Source of the DNA: Methyloprofundus sp.
GTDB lineage: Bacteria > Pseudomonadota > Gammaproteobacteria > Methylococcales > Methylomonadaceae
Direction: 5' to 3'
NCBI GenBank assembly: GCA_030619185.1
Contig: JAUXBW010000026.1
Span: 1-12,459, forward strand
DNA: 12,459 nt
Each line of letters opens with the position of its first letter. Position 1 is the stretch's first letter. The notes below the pieces were generated by a model. The model saw only the letters and a list, made by a program, of their open reading frames with translations, did not search any database and was not told the DNA's origin. A program made the position numbers and the translations under genes. Shown here in pieces: positions 1 to 6,468 of the stretch.

Positions 1-715
1 GGTCAAAATTTTCGATGGAACAAATAATGATGCAGTTATCGTTGCGATCACGCACCACTTCCATTTCGTATTCTTTCCAGCCCAGCACAGATTCTTCAAT
101 CAATAATTCATTGGTCGGCGATAAATATAAACCCCGCTCGCAGATTTCAATGAATTCTTCTTTATTGTATGCAATACCTCCACCACTACCCCCCATAGTA
201 AACGACGGGCGAATAACAGTTGGATAGCCTACTTCTGCCTGAGCGGCAAAAGCTTCTTCCATAGAGTGTGCCGTTTTAGAGCGAGCAACTTCAAAGCCTA
301 GCCTGCCCATTGCCTGGTTAAACAACTCTCTATCTTCGGCCATATTAATGGCCTCTTTAGTTGCACCAATCATTTCTACGCCATATTTTTCCAATACACC
401 GTGTTTATCTAGATCTAAGGCACAATTTAATGCAGTCTGCCCACCCATCGTCGGCAAAACCGCATCAGGGCGTTCTTTATCAATGATCTTTTCAACGGTT
501 TGCCAATCGATCGGCTCTATATAAATTGCATCAGCCATCTCGGGATCAGTCATAATCGTTGCCGGATTCGAGTTGACCAGGATAATGCGATAACCTTCTT
601 CACGCAGAGCTTTACACGCTTGTGTACCCGAGTAATCAAACTCACAGGCTTGACCAATCACAATAGGCCCCGCACCTAATAATAAAATGGATTTTATGTC
701 GGTTCTTTTTGGCAT
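1..715 (-). CDS. carB: Carbamoyl phosphate synthase large subunit, N-terminal part (cut by the window edge)
   Basis: This is the synthetase subunit that makes carbamoyl phosphate from bicarbonate, two ATP and ammonia passed from CarA, feeding pyrimidine and arginine synthesis in the cytoplasm. The reverse strand reads from an ATG at 715-713 and stays open to the left edge: 238 codons of a family usually about 1070 residues long. The start is [20 protein letters not shown], followed by [17 protein letters not shown], the typical N-terminal dinucleotide-like domain. [12 protein letters not shown] and then [16 protein letters not shown], the ATP-grasp glycine-rich loop, follow in the expected order. 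It lies 22 bp downstream of carA on the same strand, so the two are co-transcribed. The ribosome binding site before the ATG is weak (AAACGAAT), which may mean translational coupling to carA. Identification is secure; only completeness is unknown. Confidence 0.97.
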   Translation of the reverse strand, partial: MPKRTDIKSILLLGAGPIVIGQACEFDYSGTQACKALREEGYRIILVNSNPATIMTDPEMADAIYIEPIDWQTVEKIIDKERPDAVLPTMGGQTALNCALDLDKHGVLEKYGVEMIGATKEAINMAEDRELFNQAMGRLGFEVARSKTAHSMEEAFAAQAEVGYPTVIRPSFTMGGSGGGIAYNKEEFIEICERGLYLSPTNELLIEESVLGWKEYEMEVVRDRNDNCIIICSIENFD

Positions 716-737
716 ATTCGTTTATATCTATTATTAG

Positions 738-1865
738 TTAGCTAGCTAGCTTTATCATTTCCATAAAGTCATCAAATAATGACTCAACATCATGCGGCCC
801 CGGGCTAGCCTCGGGATGCCCCTGGAAACTCATTGCCGGAATATCAGTACGCGCAATACCTTGCAAACTACCATCAAATAAAGAGTGGTAAGTTGCCGTT
901 AAATTATCAGGCAAGGTTTCTTCATCTACCGAAAAACCATGATTCTGGCTACTAATCAGCACTCGCCCGCTTGCTTTCTCTTGTACAGGGTGATTAGCAC
1001 CATGATGGCCGAACTTCATTTTCTCTGTTTTAGCACCACAGGCCAGAGCTAATAACTGATGTCCCAGGCAAATACCAAATAGCGGAATTTTTTTCTCTAA
1101 AATCGCCTGAATGGCTTCAATAGCATAAGTACATGGTTCAGGGTCACCTGGGCCATTGGATAGAAAAATACCATCAGGATTCATTGCCAAAACTTCGGCT
1201 GCAGGTGTTGTTGCCGGCACGACAGTTACCCGGCAACCTCGATTCACCAACAAGCGCAGGATATTACGTTTAACCCCAAAATCATAAGCAACAATATGTT
1301 TACTTAAATTTTCGGCCTGAGTATGACCTTGATTTAAATCCCAGGTATTTTCCGTCCACTCATAAGACTCCGAAGTGCTGACTTGTTTTGCTAAATCCAT
1401 CCCCTTTAAGCCAGGAAATGCATCTATCGCTTTTTTTGCTGCTGCCTTATCAAATGCTTCACCCGCCATAATACAACCGCGTTGCGCACCTTTATCACGT
1501 AACAGACGAGTGAGTTGACGAGTATCAATGTTAGCGATGGCAACCACATTATTAGCCTGCAAGTATTCAGACAAGCCTTTTTCCGAGCGAAAATTACTGG
1601 CCATTACCGGCAGATCACGAATCACCAAACCACTGGCAAACACGTCAGTCGATTCGTTATCTTCATCATTAGTACCCACATTTCCAATATGGGGGTAAGT
1701 TAAAGTAACAATTTGTTTCGCATAAGAGGGGTCACTCAGAATTTCCTGATACCCGGTTAAAGACGTATTAAAAACAACTTCTCCGGCAGAACAGCCATCT
1801 GCGCCTATCGAAACGCCTTTAAATACAGTTCCATCTTCTAACATTAATAATGCAGGTTTGTTCAA
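738..1865 (-). CDS. carA: Carbamoyl phosphate synthase small (glutaminase) subunit
   Basis: CarA hydrolyses glutamine and channels the ammonia to CarB. It is full length at 375 residues (E. coli CarA has 382). The N-terminal CPSase small-subunit domain includes the block [20 protein letters not shown]. It is followed by a class I glutamine amidotransferase domain with FLSNGPGDP, the nucleophile motif FGICLGHQ (Cys266) and the [10 protein letters not shown] block (His350, Glu352), so the triad is complete. Start choice: the longest frame begins at GTG 1874, but I prefer TTG at 1865-1863. The protein then begins [12 protein letters not shown], aligning without a gap to E. coli MIKSALLVLEDG. TTG is also preceded at 6 nt by TAAGGTG, a good Shine-Dalgarno sequence that overlaps the GTG itself. 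The ATG at 1844 has no ribosome site. Codons near the end (CTA GCT AGC TAA) form a short CTAG tandem. A leader hairpin upstream suggests attenuation. Confidence 0.97.
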   Translation of the reverse strand: MNKPALLMLEDGTVFKGVSIGADGCSAGEVVFNTSLTGYQEILSDPSYAKQIVTLTYPHIGNVGTNDEDNESTDVFASGLVIRDLPVMASNFRSEKGLSEYLQANNVVAIANIDTRQLTRLLRDKGAQRGCIMAGEAFDKAAAKKAIDAFPGLKGMDLAKQVSTSESYEWTENTWDLNQGHTQAENLSKHIVAYDFGVKRNILRLLVNRGCRVTVVPATTPAAEVLAMNPDGIFLSNGPGDPEPCTYAIEAIQAILEKKIPLFGICLGHQLLALACGAKTEKMKFGHHGANHPVQEKASGRVLISSQNHGFSVDEETLPDNLTATYHSLFDGSLQGIARTDIPAMSFQGHPEASPGPHDVESLFDDFMEMIKLAS

Positions 1866-1884
1866 TGTAAGCACCTTAAAATGT

Positions 1885-1920
1885 ACAAAAAACGGGAAGC
1901 ACCTTGCGGCCCTTCCCGTT
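1885..1920 (-). terminator. Hairpin plus T run in the carA leader, probable attenuator
   Basis: On the minus strand AACGGGAAG (1920-1912) and CTTCCCGTT (1899-1891) form a perfect 9-bp stem with a 12-nt loop, followed by TTTT so that six T occur in a row: a standard intrinsic terminator. Only about 20 nt separate it from the carA start, too little for another promoter, so transcripts reaching carA must pass through it. It therefore acts either as a leader attenuator or as a leaky terminator of the nadC/flavin reductase unit. The sequence AAGGTGCTT occurs in the hairpin (1905-1897) and again at the carA ribosome site (1877-1869). No leader peptide longer than four codons is visible, so the sensing mechanism is unknown. 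Confidence 0.65.
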
Positions 1921-1948
1921 ATAGAATAAATACGCCAAAAAAAGTTAC

Positions 1949-1990
1949 TCGGATATCCGAATTATGAATATGATTTTACTGAATTATCAG
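1949..1990 (-). promoter_or_regulatory. Candidate carAB promoter with adjacent 12-bp palindrome
   Basis: Reading the minus strand, CTGATA (1990-1985, four of six matches to the -35 consensus) and CATAAT (1966-1961, five of six matches to the -10) are separated by 18 bp. Directly downstream lies the perfect palindrome TCGGATATCCGA (1960-1949), which would sit over the expected transcription start and looks like an operator. A transcript starting here would contain the leader hairpin. The sigma-70 match is modest, no regulator is identified, and a clear ArgR box is not seen. Confidence 0.35.
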
Positions 1991-2009
1991 GTTGCGGTCA
2001 TTATTATTT

Positions 2010-2486
2010 TTAAAATAACTCAGTGCTGTTATCCATGCTCCCTGTGTCAGCATACTGCATGGCCGCTCCAACATTCAATTTTCTAGCTTCCAGAACCTCA
2101 CAAATTACTAAACGGTGGTCACCTGCCGAGGTCTCATGGCTAACTTTGCAATCCAGATAAGCCAGACTCTCTTGTAATATCGGAGCACCTGTCAAGGCGG
2201 GTGCCCAGGTACCCATAGCCATTTTATCTTGAATACCTGACTGGCCAAAATGCGCGGCTATATGAGTTTGTTCCCGACTTAAGATATTAACGCTACAGAC
2301 ACCTCCTTTTTTAAGTAATTGATAAGAATAATGTTCAGGGTTTATACTGATCGCCAATAATATCGGCGCAAAAGAAACCTGCATTACCCACGCTGCAGTA
2401 AAGGCATTAGTTTTATCACCGTCAACGACTCCGACGACATAAACACCTTGAGTCATATGCTGTAGTACTGCTTCTATTTCTTTCAT
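2010..2486 (-). CDS. Flavin reductase-like FMN-binding protein
   Basis: This 158-residue protein matches the flavin reductase-like (split-barrel FMN-binding) family, whose members reduce free FMN/FAD with NAD(P)H or bind FMN as electron carriers. Visible family blocks are MTQGVYVVGV near residue 11, NAFTAAWVMQVSFAPILLAI (27-46), GVCSVNILS (62-70), and GDHRLVICEVL (122-132), the typical GDH motif near the flavin site. Length is normal for the single-domain form. The ATG overlaps the nadC stop by 4 bp (ATGA), so translation is probably coupled and the two genes form one unit. No direct chemical link between NadC and a flavin reductase is obvious. The partner enzyme and exact substrate cannot be read from the sequence. 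The gene ends 145 bp before carA, with the carA leader in between. Confidence 0.85.
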   Translation of the reverse strand: MKEIEAVLQHMTQGVYVVGVVDGDKTNAFTAAWVMQVSFAPILLAISINPEHYSYQLLKKGGVCSVNILSREQTHIAAHFGQSGIQDKMAMGTWAPALTGAPILQESLAYLDCKVSHETSAGDHRLVICEVLEARKLNVGAAMQYADTGSMDNSTELF

Positions 2487-3316
2487 GCCCCTTCCTCCAG
2501 AACGATGCGCATTGATAAATCTACGGCATGTACATTTTTCGTTAAAGCGCCGATGGAAATATAATCCACCCCTGTTTCAGCAATCTCGCGAATATTACTC
2601 AATAAAATATTACCCGAGGCTTCTAGAGCACATCGACCAGCTACTTTTTTAACCGCATCTTGCAACTGGGGAATAGAAAAATTATCTAGCATAATTCTAT
2701 CTGGCTTTGCCGCGATAGCCTGATCCAGCTCCACCATTGATTCGACTTCAACTTCCAGTAACTTATCACTAATCTGCCTAGCCTGAGCGATGGCCTGTGC
2801 AATAGATCCGGCAGCCATAATATGATTTTCTTTAATTAAAATCCCATCATATAAACCGACACGATGATTATGGCAGCCGCCGCAGGCAACCGCATACTTT
2901 TGAGCATCGCGTAATCCGGGTATAGTCTTGCGTGTATCCAGAACTTTGCAGTCTGTTCCCACAACCTTTTTCGCATAAATGCGGGCTTGTGTCGCAATCG
3001 CTGAAAGAGTTTGCAATAAATTAAGTGCGGTACGTTCGCCGGTCAATAAAGCGCGTGCATTACCTTTTAGTGTACATAATAAAGTATTTGCTTCTAGCCA
3101 TTGCCCTTCCTGCACATGCCATTGTACTTGCAGGTCTGGTCGCAATGCTTTAAACACGGCATTAAACCAGTCTTGTCCACAACAAACCATGGCTTCACGG
3201 GTAATGACTTTAGCTACCGCCTCTCTGAATTTAGGAATAATTAAAGCAGTAATATCACCACTGCCTATATCTTCATCTAGAAAAGCCTGAACATTAATCG
3301 GGTTTGGATAGCTCAT
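2483..3316 (-). CDS. nadC: Quinolinate phosphoribosyltransferase (decarboxylating)
   Basis: NadC converts quinolinate and PRPP to nicotinate mononucleotide, CO2 and pyrophosphate in de novo NAD synthesis. The 277-residue protein carries the full set of family motifs: RTALN (95-99), LDTRKTIPGLR (126-136), KYAV followed by GGCHNHR (146-152), IKENH (161-165), EVEVE (188-192), LDN (210-212), EASGN (232-236) and SIGALTK (254-260). These include the Arg, Lys and His residues that bind quinolinate and PRPP phosphate. The frame is open to a TTG at 3328, but the ATG at 3316-3314 gives the normal short N terminus (MSYPNPINVQAFLDEDIG); neither start has a strong ribosome site. Its stop overlaps the flavin reductase start by 4 bp. 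nadA and nadB are not in the window. The upstream region is a repeat-bearing spacer. Confidence 0.95.
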   Translation of the reverse strand: MSYPNPINVQAFLDEDIGSGDITALIIPKFREAVAKVITREAMVCCGQDWFNAVFKALRPDLQVQWHVQEGQWLEANTLLCTLKGNARALLTGERTALNLLQTLSAIATQARIYAKKVVGTDCKVLDTRKTIPGLRDAQKYAVACGGCHNHRVGLYDGILIKENHIMAAGSIAQAIAQARQISDKLLEVEVESMVELDQAIAAKPDRIMLDNFSIPQLQDAVKKVAGRCALEASGNILLSNIREIAETGVDYISIGALTKNVHAVDLSMRIVLEEGA

Positions 3317-3368
3317 GTGTAATAGCAAGACTCAGCAGACAAACAGTGATAAAGGACGTGCACGGAAT

Positions 3369-3537
3369 CAATGACTCGTGCAAACAATCTTGACCCTTTT
3401 CTTTAAAGATTCGCGTAGGATGGGTAGAGCGTCTTCTTGCGAAACCCAGTATTCCACATACAGTTGATGAGCTTCTCTTCGCGCTCTCACGAGTCATTGC
3501 GCGCCTAAAAAGCAGACACTCCAATCTACCCATCCAC
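3369..3537. repeat. Interleaved inverted repeats upstream of nadC, with a GTAGGATGG-type head
   Basis: The 274-bp space between nadC and the next gene holds two perfect inverted pairs that cross each other. CAATGACTCGTG at 3369-3380 pairs with CACGAGTCATTG at 3488-3499. GGATGGGTAGA at 3418-3428 pairs with TCTACCCATCC at 3525-3535. The second pair begins GTAGGATGGGTAGAGCG, a head related to the repeats at 4895, 5616 and 6469. Crossing arms cannot form one simple hairpin, so this may be two overlapping or nested elements. A minus-strand open frame (3294-3539) runs through the region but looks like a by-product of the repeat. No promoter for nadC is evident in it. Confidence 0.6.
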
Positions 3538-3590
3538 AAAATGTTAAAAATCTTAGGACACCCTTCATTTTTCAGTGAACACTTTTAATA

Positions 3591-4181
3591 CTATTTCAAA
3601 GCTTCTAACTGACTCAGTACAGAACTCATTAACTGCGTATCATAATGACGCTTTAAAGTTGAATCCGTTGGTCTCGGTGGCATTGTTGCTTCGGTTTCAG
3701 CAACGAGTTGCTGAATCAAGTCACGCTTTACTTCTGCTTCATCAGGAGTGCTTGTTTTTACAACGGCAATATTTTCTGGAACTGTGGCCTCGATAGCGAC
3801 AGCCTGAGTATCATTGGAAGAACTGCTCCCCGTTTGTGCGGCTAAATTCTGCAGATAATGGCGGCGTAATGCTGAGTCTTCAGGAAAAGGCGTTTCCAGG
3901 CTTGCCTTTTTTGCAGCTAGATTGTGCAAATAATGCCGTCTTAAGGTAGAATCTTCAGGAATAACAGCAACAGGATCGCTCACCTTAGCACTTGCAGAAA
4001 CTGACTTAGATCCTACCTCTACAGGCTTTGATGCTGTTTCTTTTTTTATTTCTGTTGCAGCTTCCTGCACAAACTCAGACTTTTTATCTGCTTCTACCGA
4101 TGAATCTATCCCTTGTTTTTTCGTGCGCAGATAAAACCATACTGCAACAATAATTACTAAAATCACCCCAACTTCAATCAC
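3591..4181 (-). CDS. Membrane-anchored protein with four DSxLRRHY repeats, function unknown
   Basis: I do not recognise a named family. The 196-residue protein starts at GTG (4181-4179), preceded by AAAGGGGAA at suitable distance; no in-frame ATG gives a better start. Residues 4-18 form one hydrophobic membrane segment followed by RTKK, so the positive-inside rule suggests the rest is cytoplasmic. A Lys/Glu/Ser/Ala-rich linker (20-74) follows. Four copies of a 16-residue motif come next: PEDSTLRRHYLHNLAA (75-90), PEDSALRRHYLQNLAA (100-115), PDEAEVKRDLIQQLVA (146-161, degenerate) and PTDSTLKRHYDTQLMS (171-186). Their starts are 25, 46 and 25 residues apart, suggesting two duplicated pairs. Each unit looks like a short amphipathic helix with basic residues, possibly for binding a partner or nucleic acid; that is inference. 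It is divergent from ampD. Confidence 0.8.
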   Translation of the reverse strand: MIEVGVILVIIVAVWFYLRTKKQGIDSSVEADKKSEFVQEAATEIKKETASKPVEVGSKSVSASAKVSDPVAVIPEDSTLRRHYLHNLAAKKASLETPFPEDSALRRHYLQNLAAQTGSSSSNDTQAVAIEATVPENIAVVKTSTPDEAEVKRDLIQQLVAETEATMPPRPTDSTLKRHYDTQLMSSVLSQLEALK

Positions 4182-4352
4182 ACAATTCCCCTTTTTTTAG
4201 TTGTTTTTATTATAATATTGGGAGCAGAAAACGTACATTTGAGCACACCTTTAGCAAATACCCATTACTCAGCAGGCATTATTCCATATAATAATATAGA
4301 TAGTAATAGATTTTTATATACGCCCACTTTTTCTTTGCAAATCACCCTGTAC

Positions 4353-4898
4353 ATGATAATCAACAATCACTGGCTAACATCAGCAAACAAAGTACACTCG
4401 CCAAACTGTAATCAGCGTGAAGATGAAAACGATATTTCATTAATTGTCATTCATTGTATTAGTTTACCCAAAGGGCAGTTTGACACGCCTTTTATCCAAC
4501 AATTATTCACCAATCAACTTGACACTCAGGCTGACCCCAGCTTCACTGAAATTTGTCAGTTACAAGTCTCCAGTCATATTGTTATCAATCGTCACGGCTT
4601 GATCACGCAATATGTTCCCTTTAATATGCGCGCCTGGCATGCCGGGTGTTCAGAATATCAAGGACGAGAAAAATGTAATGATTTTTCTATAGGCATAGAA
4701 CTAGAAGGAACTGACTGCAGTCCTTACACTGAAAAACAATATACGCAACTCGCCTTATTAATCCAGTGTCTAATACAGACCTACCCCAAGCTAAACCAGC
4801 AAAAAATTACCGGCCACAGTGATATTGCGCCACTGCGAAAAACAGACCCAGGAAAATGTTTTGATTGGGAAAAACTGAATCAGCAGCTAAAAACGTAG
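4353..4898 (+). CDS. ampD: 1,6-anhydro-N-acetylmuramoyl-L-alanine amidase
   Basis: AmpD is the cytosolic zinc amidase that cleaves the stem peptide from anhydro-muropeptides during wall recycling; in many gammaproteobacteria its loss induces AmpC beta-lactamase. The 181-residue protein keeps the zinc ligands and catalytic residues: His34 in LIVIHCISLP, Glu116 in IGIELEGTD, then His155, Lys163 and Asp165 in GHSDIAPLRKTDPG. YVPFNMRAWHAG and YQGREKCNDFSIG are also typical. The frame is open from 4218, but the ATG at 4353 gives MIINNHWL, aligning with E. coli AmpD MLLEEGWL and placing His34 and Glu116 at the same numbers, so the 45 upstream codons are not expected to be translated. There is no signal peptide, as expected for the cytosolic AmpD rather than AmiD. 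No strong ribosome site is seen. The TAG stop lies inside the GTAGG head of the following repeat. Confidence 0.94.
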   Translation: MIINNHWLTSANKVHSPNCNQREDENDISLIVIHCISLPKGQFDTPFIQQLFTNQLDTQADPSFTEICQLQVSSHIVINRHGLITQYVPFNMRAWHAGCSEYQGREKCNDFSIGIELEGTDCSPYTEKQYTQLALLIQCLIQTYPKLNQQKITGHSDIAPLRKTDPGKCFDWEKLNQQLKT

Positions 4899-4980
4899 GC
4901 TGGAAAAGCGCAGCGCATTCCGTCAGAGCATCACAAAGATTCCAGGCAATACGCCTTACCTCATCAGGTTACCCATGGCC
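4895..4980. repeat. GTAGGATGG-type palindromic repeat, copy A
   Basis: The head GTAGGCTGGAAAAGCGCAGC starts at 4895 and matches copy B (5616) at 28 of the first 31 positions. The right half ends with GGTTACCCATGG and is more diverged. The repeat overlaps the end of ampD, whose stop codon TAG (4896-4898) is part of the repeat head. It fills the gap between the convergent ampD and Uma2 genes and is in the same orientation as copies B and C. It may serve as a transcript-end hairpin, but no T run follows. Confidence 0.65.
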
Positions 4981-4995
4981 TTTCCAAATGTACGA

Positions 4996-5562
4996 TTAGC
5001 TACTTTTGCGTCTAAATAACTTAAACACATTATCAAAATTTATTTTTGCTTTGCATGTCGTATCTTCGAATGAATAGATTTCTTTGCTGAAGTCTCCTTG
5101 TTTAGAGAATTTTCCCTTTTCTAGTCGATAAAGCTTTGCCTTGCAGTCATCCGGATACACAATTATGTAGTAGAGTACTTTCTCACTTTCGTATATGTCA
5201 AACTTGAATACTTCATCTCGTTTGGCAGAAGATTGACTGACGACTTCCACTACAATTTCAGGTGCTTTGGTGATGTATTGATCATTCGGTTCATCACAGA
5301 TCAAAACAACATCAGGTTTCAATACCGTATCACTGCCTATTTTCCAATCTTCTTCGCCTAATACCAGACACCTTTCACAGTCTCCTATTGAATTCATCAG
5401 CTCATTTAATATTTTTCCAGCAATCGCTTGATGATTTATGGCAGGGGATGGAGACATTGCCATAGGAATACCCGCTATTAATTCCCATTTACCTTCCCAG
5501 TGCAGGTAATCGGTATAACTATAATATTCAATTGCTTTTTCAGTTGCCATTCCTTGCCCCAT
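4996..5562 (-). CDS. Uma2 family (DUF820) putative restriction-type endonuclease
   Basis: This 188-residue protein fits the Uma2/DUF820 family, which has the PD-(D/E)XK nuclease fold and is abundant in cyanobacteria and scattered in other bacteria; the role of most members is unknown. Family blocks visible: YLHWEGKWELIAGIPMAMSP (19-38; Glu27), NHQAIAGKILNEL (43-55), VLKPDVVLICDEP (80-92; Asp84), PEIVVEVVSQSS (101-112; Glu106), then KRDEVFKFDIYESEKVLYYI with the conserved Lys and Tyr region. The acidic active-site positions appear intact. Two starts are possible: ATG 5562 or ATG 5550. The second has GGGGCAAGGA directly before it but very close; the choice is open. The gene is bracketed by direct copies of a palindromic repeat (4895 and 5616), and its neighbours are housekeeping genes, suggesting acquisition as a cassette. 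Confidence 0.85.
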   Translation of the reverse strand: MGQGMATEKAIEYYSYTDYLHWEGKWELIAGIPMAMSPSPAINHQAIAGKILNELMNSIGDCERCLVLGEEDWKIGSDTVLKPDVVLICDEPNDQYITKAPEIVVEVVSQSSAKRDEVFKFDIYESEKVLYYIIVYPDDCKAKLYRLEKGKFSKQGDFSKEIYSFEDTTCKAKINFDNVFKLFRRKSS

Positions 5563-5615
5563 TTATGTTTTAATCTTTAACGATTATAAACCTCACAGAC
5601 ACAGTCGTCGAAATC

Positions 5616-5714
5616 GTAGGATGGAAAAGCGCAGCACATTCCATCAAAGAACCTCGGTCATTCAAAACATCGTGCAATATCTTGCCGGATTACGCTATCA
5701 TTTACCCAGCCCAC
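5616..5714. repeat. GTAGGATGG-type palindromic repeat, copy B
   Basis: The head GTAGGATGGAAAAGCGCAGC begins at 5616. The right part, ATCGTGCAATATCTTGCCGG then ATTACGCT (5670-5697), closely matches copy C (CATCGTGCAATACCCTGTCGG then ATTGCGCT), and the end is ACCCAGCCCACTT. It lies about 50 bp upstream of the Uma2 start and downstream of the 61-residue gene, filling most of the 5563-5753 spacer. Orientation equals copies A and C. The two ends are imperfect inverted repeats of about 30 bp. No open frame of note lies inside it. Confidence 0.7.
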
Positions 5715-5726
5715 TTGAGCTTAGGC

Positions 5727-5752
5727 AAAAACTAACTTGTTATATAGTTTTT
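5727..5752 (-). terminator. Weak AT-rich hairpin after the 61-residue gene
   Basis: AAAAACTA (5727-5734) and TAGTTTTT (5745-5752) form an 8-bp inverted repeat with a 10-nt loop, directly after the TGA stop of the 61-residue gene. The stem is AT-rich and ends in T on both strands, so it could be a weak two-way terminator. Low stability makes this uncertain. Confidence 0.3.
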
Positions 5753-5753
5753 A

Positions 5754-5939
5754 TCAAATAGACCTGACGTAGCGATTAATAAACTGATCTTCGGGTTCCC
5801 CTGAATCCATATAGCGATTAAATAAATCCATCACTTCAGTGAGAGAAATGTAAGCAAGAGCGCCATATCCCTTGTTGATTAAAAAAACCTCATGTAAATG
5901 CGCAATAAAATCAATACGCTTTTGTGCTAATTCAGGCAT
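5754..5939 (-). CDS. Small conserved-looking protein of unknown function (61 residues)
   Basis: I do not recognise this protein. It is soluble, mixed charge, and ends in an acidic then basic tail (DSGEPEDQFINRYVRSI). There is no signal peptide, Cys cluster or membrane segment. Evidence that it is real: the ATG at 5939-5937 is preceded by AAAGGAAAAGT, one of the best ribosome sites in this window. The frame follows lspA by only 32 bp on the same strand, and codon use looks normal. The sequence TEVMDLFNRYMDSGEPEDQF reads like a short helical regulatory or adaptor protein, but no function should be assigned. In many gammaproteobacteria the gene after lspA is fkpB; this is not FkpB, as it is too short and lacks the peptidyl-prolyl isomerase motifs. 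It is probably the last gene of the ribF-ileS-lspA unit. Confidence 0.7.
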   Translation of the reverse strand: MPELAQKRIDFIAHLHEVFLINKGYGALAYISLTEVMDLFNRYMDSGEPEDQFINRYVRSI

Positions 5940-5971
5940 ACTTTTCCTTTAAAGTTCTATTTAATTTACCC

Positions 5972-6439
5972 TTATTCTTCCAGCTCTTTATGCATAAAGG
6001 ACTCATACAACATAACAGCCACACCCACTGTAATTGCTGAATCGGCAATATTAAATACCGGCCAGTGATATGTTTGATAATAGACATCAAAAAAATCAAT
6101 TACATATCCGTACATAACTCGATCAATTAGATTCCCAATCGCCCCCCCCAGAATCAAACTTAATGAAATGGCTGATAAAGTCTCATGCTGCTTTAACTGC
6201 TTAATCCAGATAAAAATACCGATACTGATTGAAGCGGCCAGTAGGGCAAAAAACCAGCGTTGCCAGCCACCCTGCTCACTTAAAAAACTAAAGGCAGCAC
6301 CAAAATTATGCACATAGGTGATATTGAAACCTGGAAATACAGGGATAGATTGGTACAAGCTCATGCTGGTATCAACCCAGACTTTACTTATCTGGTCGAG
6401 TATTACTGTCAAGACTGACAGCCATAGCCATTTCATCAT
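5972..6439 (-). CDS. lspA: Lipoprotein signal peptidase (signal peptidase II)
   Basis: LspA is the inner-membrane aspartyl protease that removes the signal peptide from diacylated prolipoproteins. The 155-residue protein has the normal length and four hydrophobic segments (about 3-20, 62-79, 88-105, 130-146). Conserved blocks: LDQISKVWV (14-22; Asp15, Lys19), YVHNFGAAFSFL (42-53; Asn45), GGAIGNLIDRVMYGYVIDFF (98-117; catalytic Asp115) and FNIADSAITVG (129-139; catalytic Asp133). Two adjacent ATG codons start the frame (6439 and 6436) and the ribosome site is poor, with a run of A before it. In most gammaproteobacteria lspA follows ileS closely; here 211 bp carrying two repeats separate them, so lspA expression could be partly uncoupled from ileS. 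Confidence 0.96.
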   Translation of the reverse strand: MMKWLWLSVLTVILDQISKVWVDTSMSLYQSIPVFPGFNITYVHNFGAAFSFLSEQGGWQRWFFALLAASISIGIFIWIKQLKQHETLSAISLSLILGGAIGNLIDRVMYGYVIDFFDVYYQTYHWPVFNIADSAITVGVAVMLYESFMHKELEE

Positions 6440-6468
6440 ATTTTTTTTAAAGAAAGGTGGGGATGCTT

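Noticed and set aside
1866..1874. GTG at 1874 as the carA start
   Set aside because: The GTG is part of the likely ribosome site TAAGGTG for the TTG at 1865, and the TTG start aligns without a gap to E. coli CarA. GTG is not fully excluded.
3317..3328. TTG at 3328 as the nadC start
   Set aside because: The four extra residues add no family similarity and ATG 3316 gives a normal NadC N terminus.
3294..3539. Minus-strand open frame of 81 codons upstream of nadC
   Set aside because: It covers the interleaved repeats, overlaps the nadC start and has low-complexity Arg/Ser/Cys-rich content without a ribosome site; probably a by-product of the repeat.
4207..4216. TATAAT-like sequences on both strands between the repeat protein gene and ampD
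   Set aside because: The region is an AT-rich palindrome and no convincing -35 box stands at the right distance in either direction.
4218..4352. A 45-codon N-terminal extension of AmpD from ATG 4218
   Set aside because: AmpD of normal length starts at 4353 and places His34 and Glu116 exactly as in known AmpD; the extension is AT-rich, has no signal peptide character and no family match.
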